Source: DASRFA01 sp035651755
GTDB lineage: Bacteria > Desulfobacterota > Binatia > UBA12015
Assembly (NCBI GenBank): GCA_035651755.1
Contig: DASRFA010000032.1
Span: 124,001-188,000, forward strand
Reading direction: 5' to 3'
DNA length: 64,000 nt
The notes beneath the pieces were generated by a model. That model made no database searches, was not told the DNA's origin, and worked only from the letters and a program-made list of their open reading frames with translations. The position numbers and the translations under genes are program-made. Below are positions 26,107 through 34,248 of the stretch, piece after piece (position 1 is the stretch's first letter; every line of letters begins with the position of its first letter).

Positions 26107-26499
26107 ATGTCAAGACAAGCTGAAGAGGACCTCGAGTTTCTTCATGGACAAGAGCAGATTCGGGCTGTAGGGCCGAAGGCACTGCATCTTGCCGTTTTGA
26201 AGGACGCAATTTACTGCTTGCGTGGCTTCGAGATGCGAAGCACGCAAAGCCGTCAGCTCGCGCAGCGGGCGAAGCGCTGGATCGACTCGGACGACTCGGA
26301 TGCGGTCTTCTCGTTCAACAACGTATGCGCCGCCCTTGAACTCGCCCCTTCGTGGGTAAGGTCCCGCCTGCCGAGAGTCGTTCGTGTGGGTAAATCGCAC
26401 TCCCATCGCGTCCACCGCGGGACCGCCCTTCGCCCGGCGGGCCAGCTCGCACGCCAAGCGCGCGCATCAGCTCGACGCGCGCCATTGCGCGTTCGCTGA
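26107..26499 (+). CDS. Small protein of unknown function (island gene)
   Basis: 130 residues from ATG 26107. The core (HLAVLKDAIYCL, then RAKRWIDSDDSDAVFSFNNVCAALELAPSWVRSRL) resembles short hypothetical proteins I recall from Deltaproteobacteria, where FSFxxVCxxLGLxPxxVR looks like a helix-turn-helix. It could be a small regulator. The last ~30 residues are Arg/Ala-rich and may be read-through into unrelated DNA. It lies within the insertion that splits the exported Cys-rich gene. Confidence 0.5.
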   Translation: MSRQAEEDLEFLHGQEQIRAVGPKALHLAVLKDAIYCLRGFEMRSTQSRQLAQRAKRWIDSDDSDAVFSFNNVCAALELAPSWVRSRLPRVVRVGKSHSHRVHRGTALRPAGQLARQARASARRAPLRVR

Positions 26500-26689
26500 A
26501 GAGCATCGTCCAATGCCATCCGGACGCATCAGAAAGGCGGCTTCTACCACGACGGGCGATTTGCAGCCCTAAATCGACGTGGTGGATCACTATGATCACT
26601 TCTTTCAACGGTCCGGTGGCGATGCTATCGATCGAACTTCCGGTTTCGGGCCGGAAGTCAACTGTGGGAGTCGACCCTAGCCGTGTGTC

Positions 26690-26819
26690 GATCGTCCCCG
26701 CGCAGGCGAAGCACACGCCGGTCACCGGGCTCTACGTCGGGAACCGGTTCGGCGCCGAGCGCCTCGACACGGTGACGGAGGCGGAGTTCTGCATTCCGTC
26801 GCAGGTCGGCGCACCGTGA
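26690..26819 (+). pseudogene. 3' fragment of the interrupted exported protein
   Basis: Reads HTPVTGLYVGNRFGAERLD, then TEAEFCIPSQ, ending in a stop at 26819. This fits the C-terminal end (NRFG … CIPS) of the same exported-protein family as the fragment ending near 25825. An open frame exists from ATG 26592, but its first ~30 residues look unrelated. A strong hairpin follows, as expected at a gene end. Confidence 0.45.
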
Positions 26820-26869
26820 GGTCGAGACGAGCGGCAGTGCTCGGGCCCGTCGTCTGGCGACACCGGGCA

Positions 26870-26901
26870 GCCGTACGTGCGGCAGCCGCCGCACGTACGG
26901 C
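26870..26901 (+). terminator. Perfect 14-base hairpin
   Basis: GCCGTACGTGCGGC and GCCGCACGTACGGC with loop AGCC, 51 bases after the stop of the 3' fragment. There is no T-tract. The rest of 26902–27077 shows repeated GACCGTGAG/GCGACCGTGAGCG words but no gene. Confidence 0.65.
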
Positions 26902-27077
26902 GTGAGCAATCGCCGCTCTTCGCCGCGTACGTCCGTGATGTTTTGTGCTTGCCGGTGTCCACACCTGTCCACGATGAGCAACCGTCAGCGACCGTGAGCG
27001 ACCGAGTCGGCTACCGACATCGTGGATTTTCGCCGTGTTAGACCTCAGCCGACCGTGAGACGCGGCGTCGCGCTCAC

Positions 27078-27119
27078 TTCCTAATCCTGGGGTCACGCGT
27101 TCGAATCGCGGCGGGGGCA
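27078..27119 (+). repeat. Right attachment-site repeat (attR): tRNA-Arg 3' half copy
   Basis: 42 bases identical to 24742–24783 except one base at the start of the T-stem (C to A). It lacks the acceptor 5' strand and D-arm, so it is not a tRNA gene. Confidence 0.85.
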
Positions 27120-27125
27120 TTGAAT

Positions 27126-28238
27126 TTACAGTGCTTTCCGCCCTGCGACCGACTCATCGAAGACGATCACGCTCCTCGCCACCTCGCCGTTCTTCATCGC
27201 CGCGAAGGAGTCGTTGACCCGCTCGAGAGGAACCCGGGCCGAGATCATCTCGTCGAGCTTGAGCCGGCCGGAGAGGTAGAGGTCGACGTAGCGGGGCATG
27301 TCGACGCGGAAGCGGTTGGTGCCCATCATGCAGCCGAGGATGGCCTTCTCGCGGAAGATGAGATCGGCGCCCGAGATCGCGACCGTCTCTCCCGCCGGCA
27401 GGACACCCACCAGCACCGCCGTACCTCCGGCACGGGCCATGCTCACCGCCTGGGCGGCGGTGGCCGGCAAGCCGATCGCTTCGAAGGCGTAGTCGACTCC
27501 GCCGCCGGTAGCGGACAGCACCCGCTTCACAGGGCTCCCCGCCGACGGGTCGACCGTGTCGGTGGCTCCGAGCTGGCGCGCCAGCTCGAGCTTCCAGGGG
27601 ACGGTGTCGACGGCGAAGATGCGCGCGGCTCCCGCGATCCGGCAGCCCTGGACGATGGCGAGGCCGACGCCGCCGCAGCCGATCACCGCCGCGGTGCGCC
27701 CCGCGCGCACCCGTGCACGGTTGAGCGCGGCGCCGAGCCCGGTGGTGATGCCACAGCCGATGAGCGCCGCCCGATCGAGCGGCATGTCATCGCGGATCTT
27801 CACCAGCGCGTTCTCGTGTACGAGCATGCGCTCGGCGAACGCGCTCAGGTGGGTGAACTGATTCAGCGGCGCCCCGTTCAGCGAGAGGCGGGGCGGGGCT
27901 TCGGCAGCGCGCGCGGTGGCGGCCCCGCCGCAGAGGTTCGGACGGCCGTCGGCGCAGTACTCGCACTGGCCGCAGAAGACCGACAGGCAGCCGATGACGT
28001 GGTCACCCGGCGCGAACTGGCTCACCTGGGAGCCGACCTCGAGCACGATGCCGGCGGGCTCGTGTCCGAGGACGGTGGGCAGCGGGTATGGCAGCTTCCC
28101 CTCGAGGATGTGCAGGTCGCTGTGACATACCCCGCACGCCACGGTACGGACGAGCACCTCGTGCGGGCCCGGGGCGTCGACGGCAACTTCCTCGATGCTG
28201 AGATCGGCGCCGATCTCGTGCATGACGGCAGCCTTCAC
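27126..28238 (-). CDS. Zinc-dependent alcohol dehydrogenase (class III-like MDR)
   Basis: 370 residues. Catalytic zinc ligands sit in ACGVCHSDLH and GHEPAG; the structural zinc has four Cys in CGQCEYCADGRPNLC. The Rossmann motif is VIGCGGVGLAIV, with an acidic DTVPWKL after strand 2, which suggests NAD. The class-III-like features are ITTGLGAALN and the late GCMMGTNRFRVDMPRY. The start GTG 28238 overlaps the P450 stop (GTGA), so the two are translationally coupled. It likely oxidises the alcohol made by the P450. Confidence 0.92.
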   Translation of the reverse strand: MKAAVMHEIGADLSIEEVAVDAPGPHEVLVRTVACGVCHSDLHILEGKLPYPLPTVLGHEPAGIVLEVGSQVSQFAPGDHVIGCLSVFCGQCEYCADGRPNLCGGAATARAAEAPPRLSLNGAPLNQFTHLSAFAERMLVHENALVKIRDDMPLDRAALIGCGITTGLGAALNRARVRAGRTAAVIGCGGVGLAIVQGCRIAGAARIFAVDTVPWKLELARQLGATDTVDPSAGSPVKRVLSATGGGVDYAFEAIGLPATAAQAVSMARAGGTAVLVGVLPAGETVAISGADLIFREKAILGCMMGTNRFRVDMPRYVDLYLSGRLKLDEMISARVPLERVNDSFAAMKNGEVARSVIVFDESVAGRKAL

Positions 28239-29494
28239 GACGTCGCCCCTTTCCGCTCTCGATCCCGCACGTCCTCCCAGCACACCGCGAGGCTTTCGAG
28301 ACCGCGCAGGAACATGGTCGGCTTGAAGCGCGGCAAAGCCCCGCTCAAGCGGAGACCGTCCAGGCGGCGCAGCACGGTGCCGAAGACCACCTGGGCTTCG
28401 AGGCGCGCCAGCCCCGCGCCGAGGCAGAAGTGCAGACCGAACGCGAACGACAGGTGCCGCGCGATCTCGCGGCGGACGTCGAAGCGCTCGGGGTCGATGA
28501 ATTGGCGCGGATCGCGATTGGCGGCCGAGAAGAGCGGTACCACCATCTCTCCGGCCCGGATGGTGCGCCCGTGCCAGCGGACCTCCTCGGTCGCGATCTT
28601 GATCGTCGCCGGCACGGGCCCGTCATAGCGCAGCATCTCCTCGACGGCGTTGGGCGTGAGCGACGGGTCGGCGCGCACCGCGGCCGCCTGCTCCGGGTGC
28701 CGCAGCAGGTGGAAGAGCCCGGTCGCGAGGAGGTTGGTCGTCGTCTCGTGGCCGGCAAAGAGCAGCAGCACGCAGTTGGCGACCACCTCGTCGTGGCTGA
28801 GGCGATCGCCGTCCACCTCGGCAGCGAGCATCAAGCTCATGAGGTCGTCGCGTGGCGCGGCGCGCCGCTCTCGGAGGAGTGCGCGGAAGTAGTCGACGAG
28901 CCCGGAGAGCCCGGCGGCGGCCTCGGCGAAGTTGTCGCGCCCGTCGGCTGCGCCGCCGAGGTATGCGGCCAGCCGGTCGGAGCACGTCTTGATCTCCTCG
29001 ATGTCCGCCGTCGGGGCGCCGAGGAGGGTCGCGATGACGACGGCGGGCAGCGGGAAGGCCACCTCGCGGACGAAGTCCGCCTCGGCGCGATCGCGGAGGC
29101 CGTCGAGCAGGGTGTCCGCGGTCGCCTGGATCTGCTCGCGGCTCCGGGCGATCACGCGCGGAGTGAACGAGCGTTGCAGGAGGTCGCGGAGCCGGTCGTG
29201 ATCGGGCGGGTCGCGGAAGACGAGCCACCGCCCCAGGATCTCGCCGACCGCCTTCACCGCTGGCCGATCGCTCGCATACGCCTCGTCGACCTTGCGAAAG
29301 CGATCCGAGGAGAACTTGAGCGGCTGGCTCAGCATGGCCAGCACGTCGTCGAAGCGGGTCACGGCCCAGGCGTTCCAGCTCGCGCTCCAGTGAACAGGAT
29401 CGTGCTCGCGGAGCCAACGGTAGACGGGGAAGGGATCCTGAACGTTGGCGGGGGACTTCAAGTCCAAGGTCGCGACCTCGGGCAGCACTGCCAT
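28235..29494 (-). CDS. Cytochrome P450
   Basis: Soluble bacterial P450 of 419 residues. I-helix AGHETT is at 247–252, the K-helix ExxR at Glu286–Arg289, and the heme-thiolate Cys357 lies in SFAFGLHFCLGAGLAR. ATLLGAP and the RDPPDHDRLR segment are typical of CYP families for steroid, terpene or fatty-acid hydroxylation. Redox partners are not adjacent. It forms an operon with the alcohol dehydrogenase downstream. Confidence 0.95.
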   Translation of the reverse strand: MAVLPEVATLDLKSPANVQDPFPVYRWLREHDPVHWSASWNAWAVTRFDDVLAMLSQPLKFSSDRFRKVDEAYASDRPAVKAVGEILGRWLVFRDPPDHDRLRDLLQRSFTPRVIARSREQIQATADTLLDGLRDRAEADFVREVAFPLPAVVIATLLGAPTADIEEIKTCSDRLAAYLGGAADGRDNFAEAAAGLSGLVDYFRALLRERRAAPRDDLMSLMLAAEVDGDRLSHDEVVANCVLLLFAGHETTTNLLATGLFHLLRHPEQAAAVRADPSLTPNAVEEMLRYDGPVPATIKIATEEVRWHGRTIRAGEMVVPLFSAANRDPRQFIDPERFDVRREIARHLSFAFGLHFCLGAGLARLEAQVVFGTVLRRLDGLRLSGALPRFKPTMFLRGLESLAVCWEDVRDRERKGATS

Positions 29495-29688
29495 GCACTA
29501 CGCCCCTATCGTCACGTGCTTTGGTGGGCAATCGCGGTCGGTCCGACCCCGGGTGACGAACGAGCCGACATACGTTCCAGGAGCGACGTGAATCCGCATC
29601 TCCGCGTCGGGACGAATCGGCCGAGTTGTCTCGCACGCAGGAGCGCAATAGCCTCGCGCAGGGACGTCACCCGACGAAAGGCGATCCC

Positions 29689-30204
29689 GTGCTCAAGACC
29701 CGCGGCATCAACCACATCGATCTCGGCACCAAGGACATGGAGGCGACGCGCGCCTTCTACGAGGACGTGCTGGGCTTCGCCCTCGTTCGCGCCGATCTCG
29801 TCGAGATCGGCGACCACGGCCGGATGAAGCACTTCTTCTTCGACGCGGGCAACGGCCAGCTCATCGGCTTCATGAGCGGCGAGGACGTGAGCGGGTATCC
29901 CAAGGAGTTCGACTCGGGAATCAACCGCGGCCTCGGGCTTCCCCACGGGGTCTATCACTTCGCTTTCGACGCCGAGACCGAGGCGGACCTCGAGCGCATG
30001 AAGCACCACCTCGAAAGCCGCGGCGTGAAGGTGCGCGGGCCGGTCGACCACGAGGGCTGGGCGAAGTCGATCTACTTCGATGATCCGAACGGCCTCCAGC
30101 TCGAAGTGTGTGCCTTGCTCCGGCCCTTCGTCGCCGACGACGCGATCCCGCGCGTGCGCTTCCGCCGCGAAGGCGCTCGGAAGATCGCCGTCGACGAGCG
30201 CTGA
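29689..30204 (+). CDS. VOC-fold dioxygenase-like protein
   Basis: 171 residues from GTG 29689 (the frame is open to 29626). Metal ligands of an extradiol-dioxygenase-type site are all present: His in RGINHIDLGT, His in GVYHFAFD, Glu in GLQLEVC. FYEDVLGF is the family's first-module signature. It lies divergent from the P450–ADH operon across 194 bases, so it may share a catabolic role. Substrate unknown. Confidence 0.83.
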   Translation: MLKTRGINHIDLGTKDMEATRAFYEDVLGFALVRADLVEIGDHGRMKHFFFDAGNGQLIGFMSGEDVSGYPKEFDSGINRGLGLPHGVYHFAFDAETEADLERMKHHLESRGVKVRGPVDHEGWAKSIYFDDPNGLQLEVCALLRPFVADDAIPRVRFRREGARKIAVDER

Positions 30205-30367
30205 CGGCGCACGTCATGGCGCGTCGGCTCCCGCGCCCGGAAGCCCTGGCGTTCGGCGCGATCGACCGCTTCCCTGGTCGGGCGGTTTCTCGATCCGCCG
30301 CAGGCAGCCGTTGTCGGCGCCGGTCGCGGTCAGACGATGAGCGCCGATCGAAGCGATTCGGACCGAG

Positions 30368-30859
30368 TCAGCGCCGCCGGCAGTAGCCGTCCGGGATGTA
30401 GCAGCCCGACGCCTGGTAGTCCGGGCCGCCGCAGTCGTAGAGCGCTCCGTACGCCGCTTCGCCTTGGCTGCCGGCGATGTAGCTGTACGGCGCGAGGTAC
30501 TGGTCGTACTGGTTGAAAGCGGTGCACTGCCAGACGCCGCGATTCACGTTCAGCCACACGAAGCTCGGGAACACGATCCTCGGGCCCCACCAGTGCGGAT
30601 GATAGCTGCGCTCGTAGCGCCAGCTCGAATGCCAGCCGGGCCGGGGGCCCCACCCATGGTCCCCGTGACCGTGACCGTGACCGTGGCGGTCTCCATGATG
30701 CGAGCCGTGGTGATGGTCGTCGACGAGCTGGATCGCACGCCGCTCGCCCACCCGGGCGACGGCGAGAGCAACGTCTTGTCGGACATCGCCCGTCGATGCT
30801 CGGGCGGGGCAAATCGATCCCAGCGACAGAGCGGCGACGAAGACCAGCACGACCCTCAT
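30368..30859 (-). CDS. Exported His-rich protein
   Basis: 163 residues. GAGGAGG precedes the ATG. A signal peptide (VVLVFVAALSLGSICPARA) is followed at about residues 50–70 by a His/Gly/Asp run (HHHGSHHGDRHGHGHGHGD), then a Trp/Tyr-rich domain with 4 Cys ending GCYIPDGYCRRR. The His run would bind Zn, Ni or Cu. The frame is open to 30979, but the ribosome-binding site and signal peptide fix this start. Confidence 0.8.
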   Translation of the reverse strand: MRVVLVFVAALSLGSICPARASTGDVRQDVALAVARVGERRAIQLVDDHHHGSHHGDRHGHGHGHGDHGWGPRPGWHSSWRYERSYHPHWWGPRIVFPSFVWLNVNRGVWQCTAFNQYDQYLAPYSYIAGSQGEAAYGALYDCGGPDYQASGCYIPDGYCRRR

Positions 30860-31151
30860 GACGACCTCCTCGAACGGCGGAATACGCGAGACGCGGCAGC
30901 GAGAACCGTGCCGCCGATCGCCGTCGGCGGGCGGAGCGATTCGCGCATCGTTCCATCGGCGCCTGTCGCCCCGTTCCAAGACCGGGGCGTAGTTTCGTCA
31001 CCCCCGTGTAACGAGTTCTCCGACGCATGCGCGAGCGCATGGCGGCGTCGCAAGCGCCAGCGGATCGCTCACCGGCCGATGCGAGGTTGCGACCGGGAGG
31101 CGATCGCACACGGTTGAGCCGTGGCGACCCGCGGAGCTACGGTCCGCAGCC

Positions 31152-32213
31152 ATGCCGCGCGACGTGATCGTCTGGGGAACCGGCAACGTCGGCGTGCCCG
31201 CGTTGCGCATCGTGCTCTCGAATCCCGCGCTGCGCCTCGCCGGCGTCATCGTCTCCAACCCGGCGAAAGTGGGGAAGGACGCAGGCGAGCTTTGCGGCCT
31301 GCCGCCGACCGGCGTGCGCGCGACGAACGACGTCGCGGCCGCGCTCGCGTCCGGGGCCGACGCGGTCGCGTACTGCGCCTCGGGCGACTTCCGCCCGACC
31401 GCGGCGCTCGACGACATCGAGCGCTGCCTGCGCGCGGGCTTGAACGTCGTCTCGACGTCGGTGTACCCGCTCTACGACCCGATCTCCGCCCCGGCCGACC
31501 TGCGCGAGCGAATCGACGCCGCGTGCAAAGCGGGACGGTCGTCGATCTTCGTCTCCGGCATCGACCCCGGCTTCGTCAACGACATCGTTCCGCTGCTGCT
31601 CTCCGGCCTGTGCGAGCGCGTCGACGAGATCCGCGCATTCGAGCTCTTCAACTACTCGACCTACGCCCAGCCCGAGGCGGTGCGGAACCTGGTCGGCATG
31701 GGACAGCCGATGGACGCGACGCCGCCGATGCTGACGCCGGGCGTGCCGACGATGGTCTGGGGCGGCCCGATCCGCCTGATGGCGCGCGGGCTCGGCCTCG
31801 AGCTCGAGGAGATCCGCGAGCGCGTCGAGAAGCGGGCGCTGCCGCGCACCGTCGAGACCCAGCTCGGCCGGTTCGACGAGGGCACGATGGGCGCCTTCCG
31901 CCTCGAGATCGAGGGCATCGTGCACGGCCGGCCGCTCCTCGTGATCGACCACGTGACGCGCATCGTGAACGACATCGCGTCCGAGTGGCCGAGGCCGAAG
32001 GGCGACGGCGCGCACGGCGTGATCCTGACGGGCCGCCCGAAGTTGACGGTCACGTTCGACCCCGAGGACGAGGACGGCAGCGCGGCCGGCGGCGGCAACA
32101 CGACCGCAGCCGCCCGCATCGTGAACTCGATCCCGTTCGTCTGCGCGGCGCCGCCCGGCATGCTCGACGCGCTCCAGGTTCCGCTCGCGATCGGCCGCGG
32201 CCTGGTGCGCTGA
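31152..32213 (+). CDS. DapB-like NAD(P)H-dependent dehydrogenase
   Basis: 353 residues. An N-terminal Rossmann fold (VIVWGTGNVGVPALR) and a DapB-type body follow, with VSTSVYPLYDP, GIDPGFVNDIVPLLL and a C-terminal dimerisation part. This matches the dihydrodipicolinate-reductase-like group that includes 2,4-diaminopentanoate dehydrogenase. Lysine-pathway partners are absent here, so a role in amine or ketone metabolism is more likely than lysine synthesis. Confidence 0.82.
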   Translation: MPRDVIVWGTGNVGVPALRIVLSNPALRLAGVIVSNPAKVGKDAGELCGLPPTGVRATNDVAAALASGADAVAYCASGDFRPTAALDDIERCLRAGLNVVSTSVYPLYDPISAPADLRERIDAACKAGRSSIFVSGIDPGFVNDIVPLLLSGLCERVDEIRAFELFNYSTYAQPEAVRNLVGMGQPMDATPPMLTPGVPTMVWGGPIRLMARGLGLELEEIRERVEKRALPRTVETQLGRFDEGTMGAFRLEIEGIVHGRPLLVIDHVTRIVNDIASEWPRPKGDGAHGVILTGRPKLTVTFDPEDEDGSAAGGGNTTAAARIVNSIPFVCAAPPGMLDALQVPLAIGRGLVR

Positions 32214-32290
32214 CGCGCGCTCGCCACCGGCGCGACAGCGAGCGATCACGACGCGGCAGGCGCCCGGCTCGTAGGAGGGTCGCTCGCGTG

Positions 32291-32716
32291 TCAGCTCCCG
32301 CTGAAGCGCGTCATGCGAACCATGGTGTAGCGCCGCCGAGCGATCTTCCAGCCTTCGGCCGTCGGGACGAGCTCGTCGTCGTAGAACCCGATCGCCTGCA
32401 CGCCGCTCTCGCCGTCGACGGCCGTGATGACGACGTCGACGTAGCTGCGGGCGGCGACGCCGCTGCCGTTCGGCGAGACCGCCTGGTTGGTGATGCGGTG
32501 GAGCGTGTGACCCATCGGTGCGTGCGTGGCCGCCATGAAATCCGTGATCGCATCGACACCGTTCCAGACGCCGATGTCGCCGTAGTCGGCGTGGCAATCC
32601 TCCGTGAAGCAGGTGCGGAAGAGGGCCCAGTCGCGCCGGTCGATGCCGGTCGCGTAGCGCACGAGGACCTCGGCGACGTCCTGCCGCACTTCGCGCGGAA
32701 CCGCCGGGATCGTCAT
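32291..32716 (-). CDS. SnoaL/NTF2-like protein
   Basis: 141 residues of the cone-shaped NTF2 fold (VLVRYATGIDRRDWALFRTCF, DAITDFMAATHAPMGHTLHRITN, EGWKIARRRYTMVRM). Members include steroid isomerases, small dehydratases and scytalone-dehydratase-like enzymes. ATG overlaps the stop of the SDR upstream (ATGA). It is the last gene of the minus-strand operon 33929–32291. Confidence 0.83.
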   Translation of the reverse strand: MTIPAVPREVRQDVAEVLVRYATGIDRRDWALFRTCFTEDCHADYGDIGVWNGVDAITDFMAATHAPMGHTLHRITNQAVSPNGSGVAARSYVDVVITAVDGESGVQAIGFYDDELVPTAEGWKIARRRYTMVRMTRFSGS

Positions 32717-33099
32717 GAGCGGTCCTTGACGCCCTCCGCGGTCGCCGCGCCGGTGATCGGCGCGTCCGGGTCGTCGCGATGGCCGCGTCGACTCGGGAGG
32801 CGGCGCAACGCCGGCGTGTCGGTCTCGCCCAGGATCAAGCCGAGCACGTCGACGCCCGCGTCGTGCAGCTCGGCCCAGAGCGCTTCGGCCAGCACCATGC
32901 CGAAGGCCTTCGACGCGCCGTACGCGACCATGTTCGGCGCTCCGGCGAGCCCCGCCCCGACCCGACGAGCACGATGCCGCCGCGCGAGCAGGACGACGTT
33001 GACGCCGCGCTCCGCGACCGCTTTTGCGAACGCGGAGCCGATCCCCTCCGAAGCGCCCGCGACGAGCGCCCGAGGTCCGTACCGATCGGCGAATGTCAT
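32713..33099 (-). pseudogene. Short-chain dehydrogenase with large internal deletion
   Basis: 128 residues. The N-terminal VAGASEGIGSAFAKAVAERG and the later YGASKAFGMVLAEALWAELH are clear SDR parts, but only about 25 residues separate strand 2 from the catalytic Tyr. A normal SDR has about 125. The junction region (ctcgcgcggcgg) also reads GGIVLVGS in another frame, a typical fifth-strand motif, so a deletion plus a frame change is likely. The frame is still open and overlaps the SnoaL gene. No activity is expected. Confidence 0.7.
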
Positions 33100-33120
33100 C
33101 GTTGCTTCAGAGGGCGGCGT

Positions 33121-33585
33121 TCAAGTCGACGACCCCGTCCGCATGAGCTCCGCGCCGGTGACGACGAGCCGAATGTGGCCCGGCCCGCCTTTGACCTCGG
33201 CGTAGTAGCGAGCGCGGAGCCCCCAGCGACCCGCGTTCCGTAGCTCGGAAGCCAACGCGCCAGGCGCCAAGTAGAAGCGAAGGGCGATTCGGACGAGCAC
33301 CGGCCACGGGGGCAAGCCGGCATGGCACGTCGCGCGCGCCCGCACGCGGAGCACCTCGCCTCGGCTACGGTGTCGCTCGCCCCAGAGGAGCAGCACGACT
33401 TCCGGATGGCGCTCGACGTTCTTCGCCAGCCGCGTGCCGGACCCGGTCGTGATCCACAGCGTGTCGCCGTGCGGGGTGAACCAGATCGGCGTCACGAACG
33501 GTGCGCGCGCCGAGCGCGATGCGATGTGCATGACGAGCGAGTTGCGAAGGAACTCCCGGACGATCGGCGAGTCGGGAGCGAGCAT
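33121..33585 (-). CDS. Split-barrel FMN-binding (PPOX-family) protein
   Basis: 154 residues from ATG 33585. Sequence such as MHIASRSARAPFVTPIWF, LWITTGSGTRLAKNVERHPEVVLLL fits the pyridoxamine-phosphate-oxidase-like split barrel that binds FMN or F420 or acts on heme. The start overlaps the stop of the upstream related gene. The frame extends much further upstream, but that is out of frame with the upstream gene and Arg-rich. Confidence 0.75.
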   Translation of the reverse strand: MLAPDSPIVREFLRNSLVMHIASRSARAPFVTPIWFTPHGDTLWITTGSGTRLAKNVERHPEVVLLLWGERHRSRGEVLRVRARATCHAGLPPWPVLVRIALRFYLAPGALASELRNAGRWGLRARYYAEVKGGPGHIRLVVTGAELMRTGSST

Positions 33586-33929
33586 CACACCTCCCGAACC
33601 GCTCCGTAGTCCCACGACAGCGTCCTTCGCAGGGCGATCGCCCACCACACGAACCCGGGCTCTTCCTCGTCTCGTGCGGCGGTGCCCCGGAACGAGGCGC
33701 CCCGGAGGTGGAACCACCACGGTCCGTCGTCCGTCAGCACCACGACCTCGCGACCGGACAGGTCGGGACCATCGGCAGGAAGACGGACGAGCGGGCGATC
33801 GTCGACGAAACGAACGCGCGCCGGAACGATCGCTACGGTATCGCCGTCGAGAAACGTGATGCTCGCTCGCGTCGGCCGAACGAGGAGATCCCGGACCGCA
33901 CCGAGCTCGACGTCGCGCGTGACGGACAT
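33585..33929 (-). CDS. Small protein, probably PPOX/split-barrel related
   Basis: 114 residues. VRDLLVRPTRASITFLDGD and GREVVVLTDDGPWWFHLRG suggest a small beta-barrel flavin-type protein, but the match is weak. It is the first gene of the operon, overlapping the next by one base (TGATG). The adjacent, clearer PPOX-family gene supports the guess. Confidence 0.55.
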   Translation of the reverse strand: MSVTRDVELGAVRDLLVRPTRASITFLDGDTVAIVPARVRFVDDRPLVRLPADGPDLSGREVVVLTDDGPWWFHLRGASFRGTAARDEEEPGFVWWAIALRRTLSWDYGAVREV

Positions 33930-34248
33930 CGCCCGCCTCTATTGGCACATCGCGGTGATCCGGGGAAACCGGCGGAAGCGTCCCCCGACGTCAGGACGGC
34001 GACACGCTCGGGCAGCCAGTGAACCGACTCTTGCGAACCGCGCCCATCCCAGCCGCGCGCGGGAGACGGCAACCCCGCGGTTCCGAGCACGAGCACTCCG
34101 GTCAGGGCGACGGGGAACAGGAACGGCCGGTATTTCGACGTCTCGACGCATCGAATGCGGGCGCTTCGCGTCCGCTTTCCGTTGCCGGTATGGTCGTCGC
34201 CTTGGTACGCTTAAGCGGCGGCCTTCAACGGCCGACAAGAGCACTTTG

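Larger units (their letters stand above)
24784..27119. mobile_element. Decayed tRNA-Arg-integrated element (about 2.3 kb)
   Basis: Bounded by the intact tRNA on the left and a 42-base copy of its 3' half on the right, both in the same orientation. It contains an inactive integrase tail pointing at the tRNA, a broken exported Cys-rich gene and a small intact gene. The middle part (about 25830–26700) looks less GC-rich than its surroundings. No transfer or replication genes remain, so it is a relic or a defective satellite. Confidence 0.72.

Noticed and set aside
27078..27119. Second tRNA-Arg gene
   Set aside because: It lacks the 5' acceptor strand, D-arm and half of the anticodon stem; it is an attachment-site duplicate.
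30965..31020. CGTCACCCCCGTGTAACG near-dyad as an ECF promoter for the His-rich gene
   Set aside because: Arms are imperfect and no convincing -35/-10 spacing was found; not strong enough to list.
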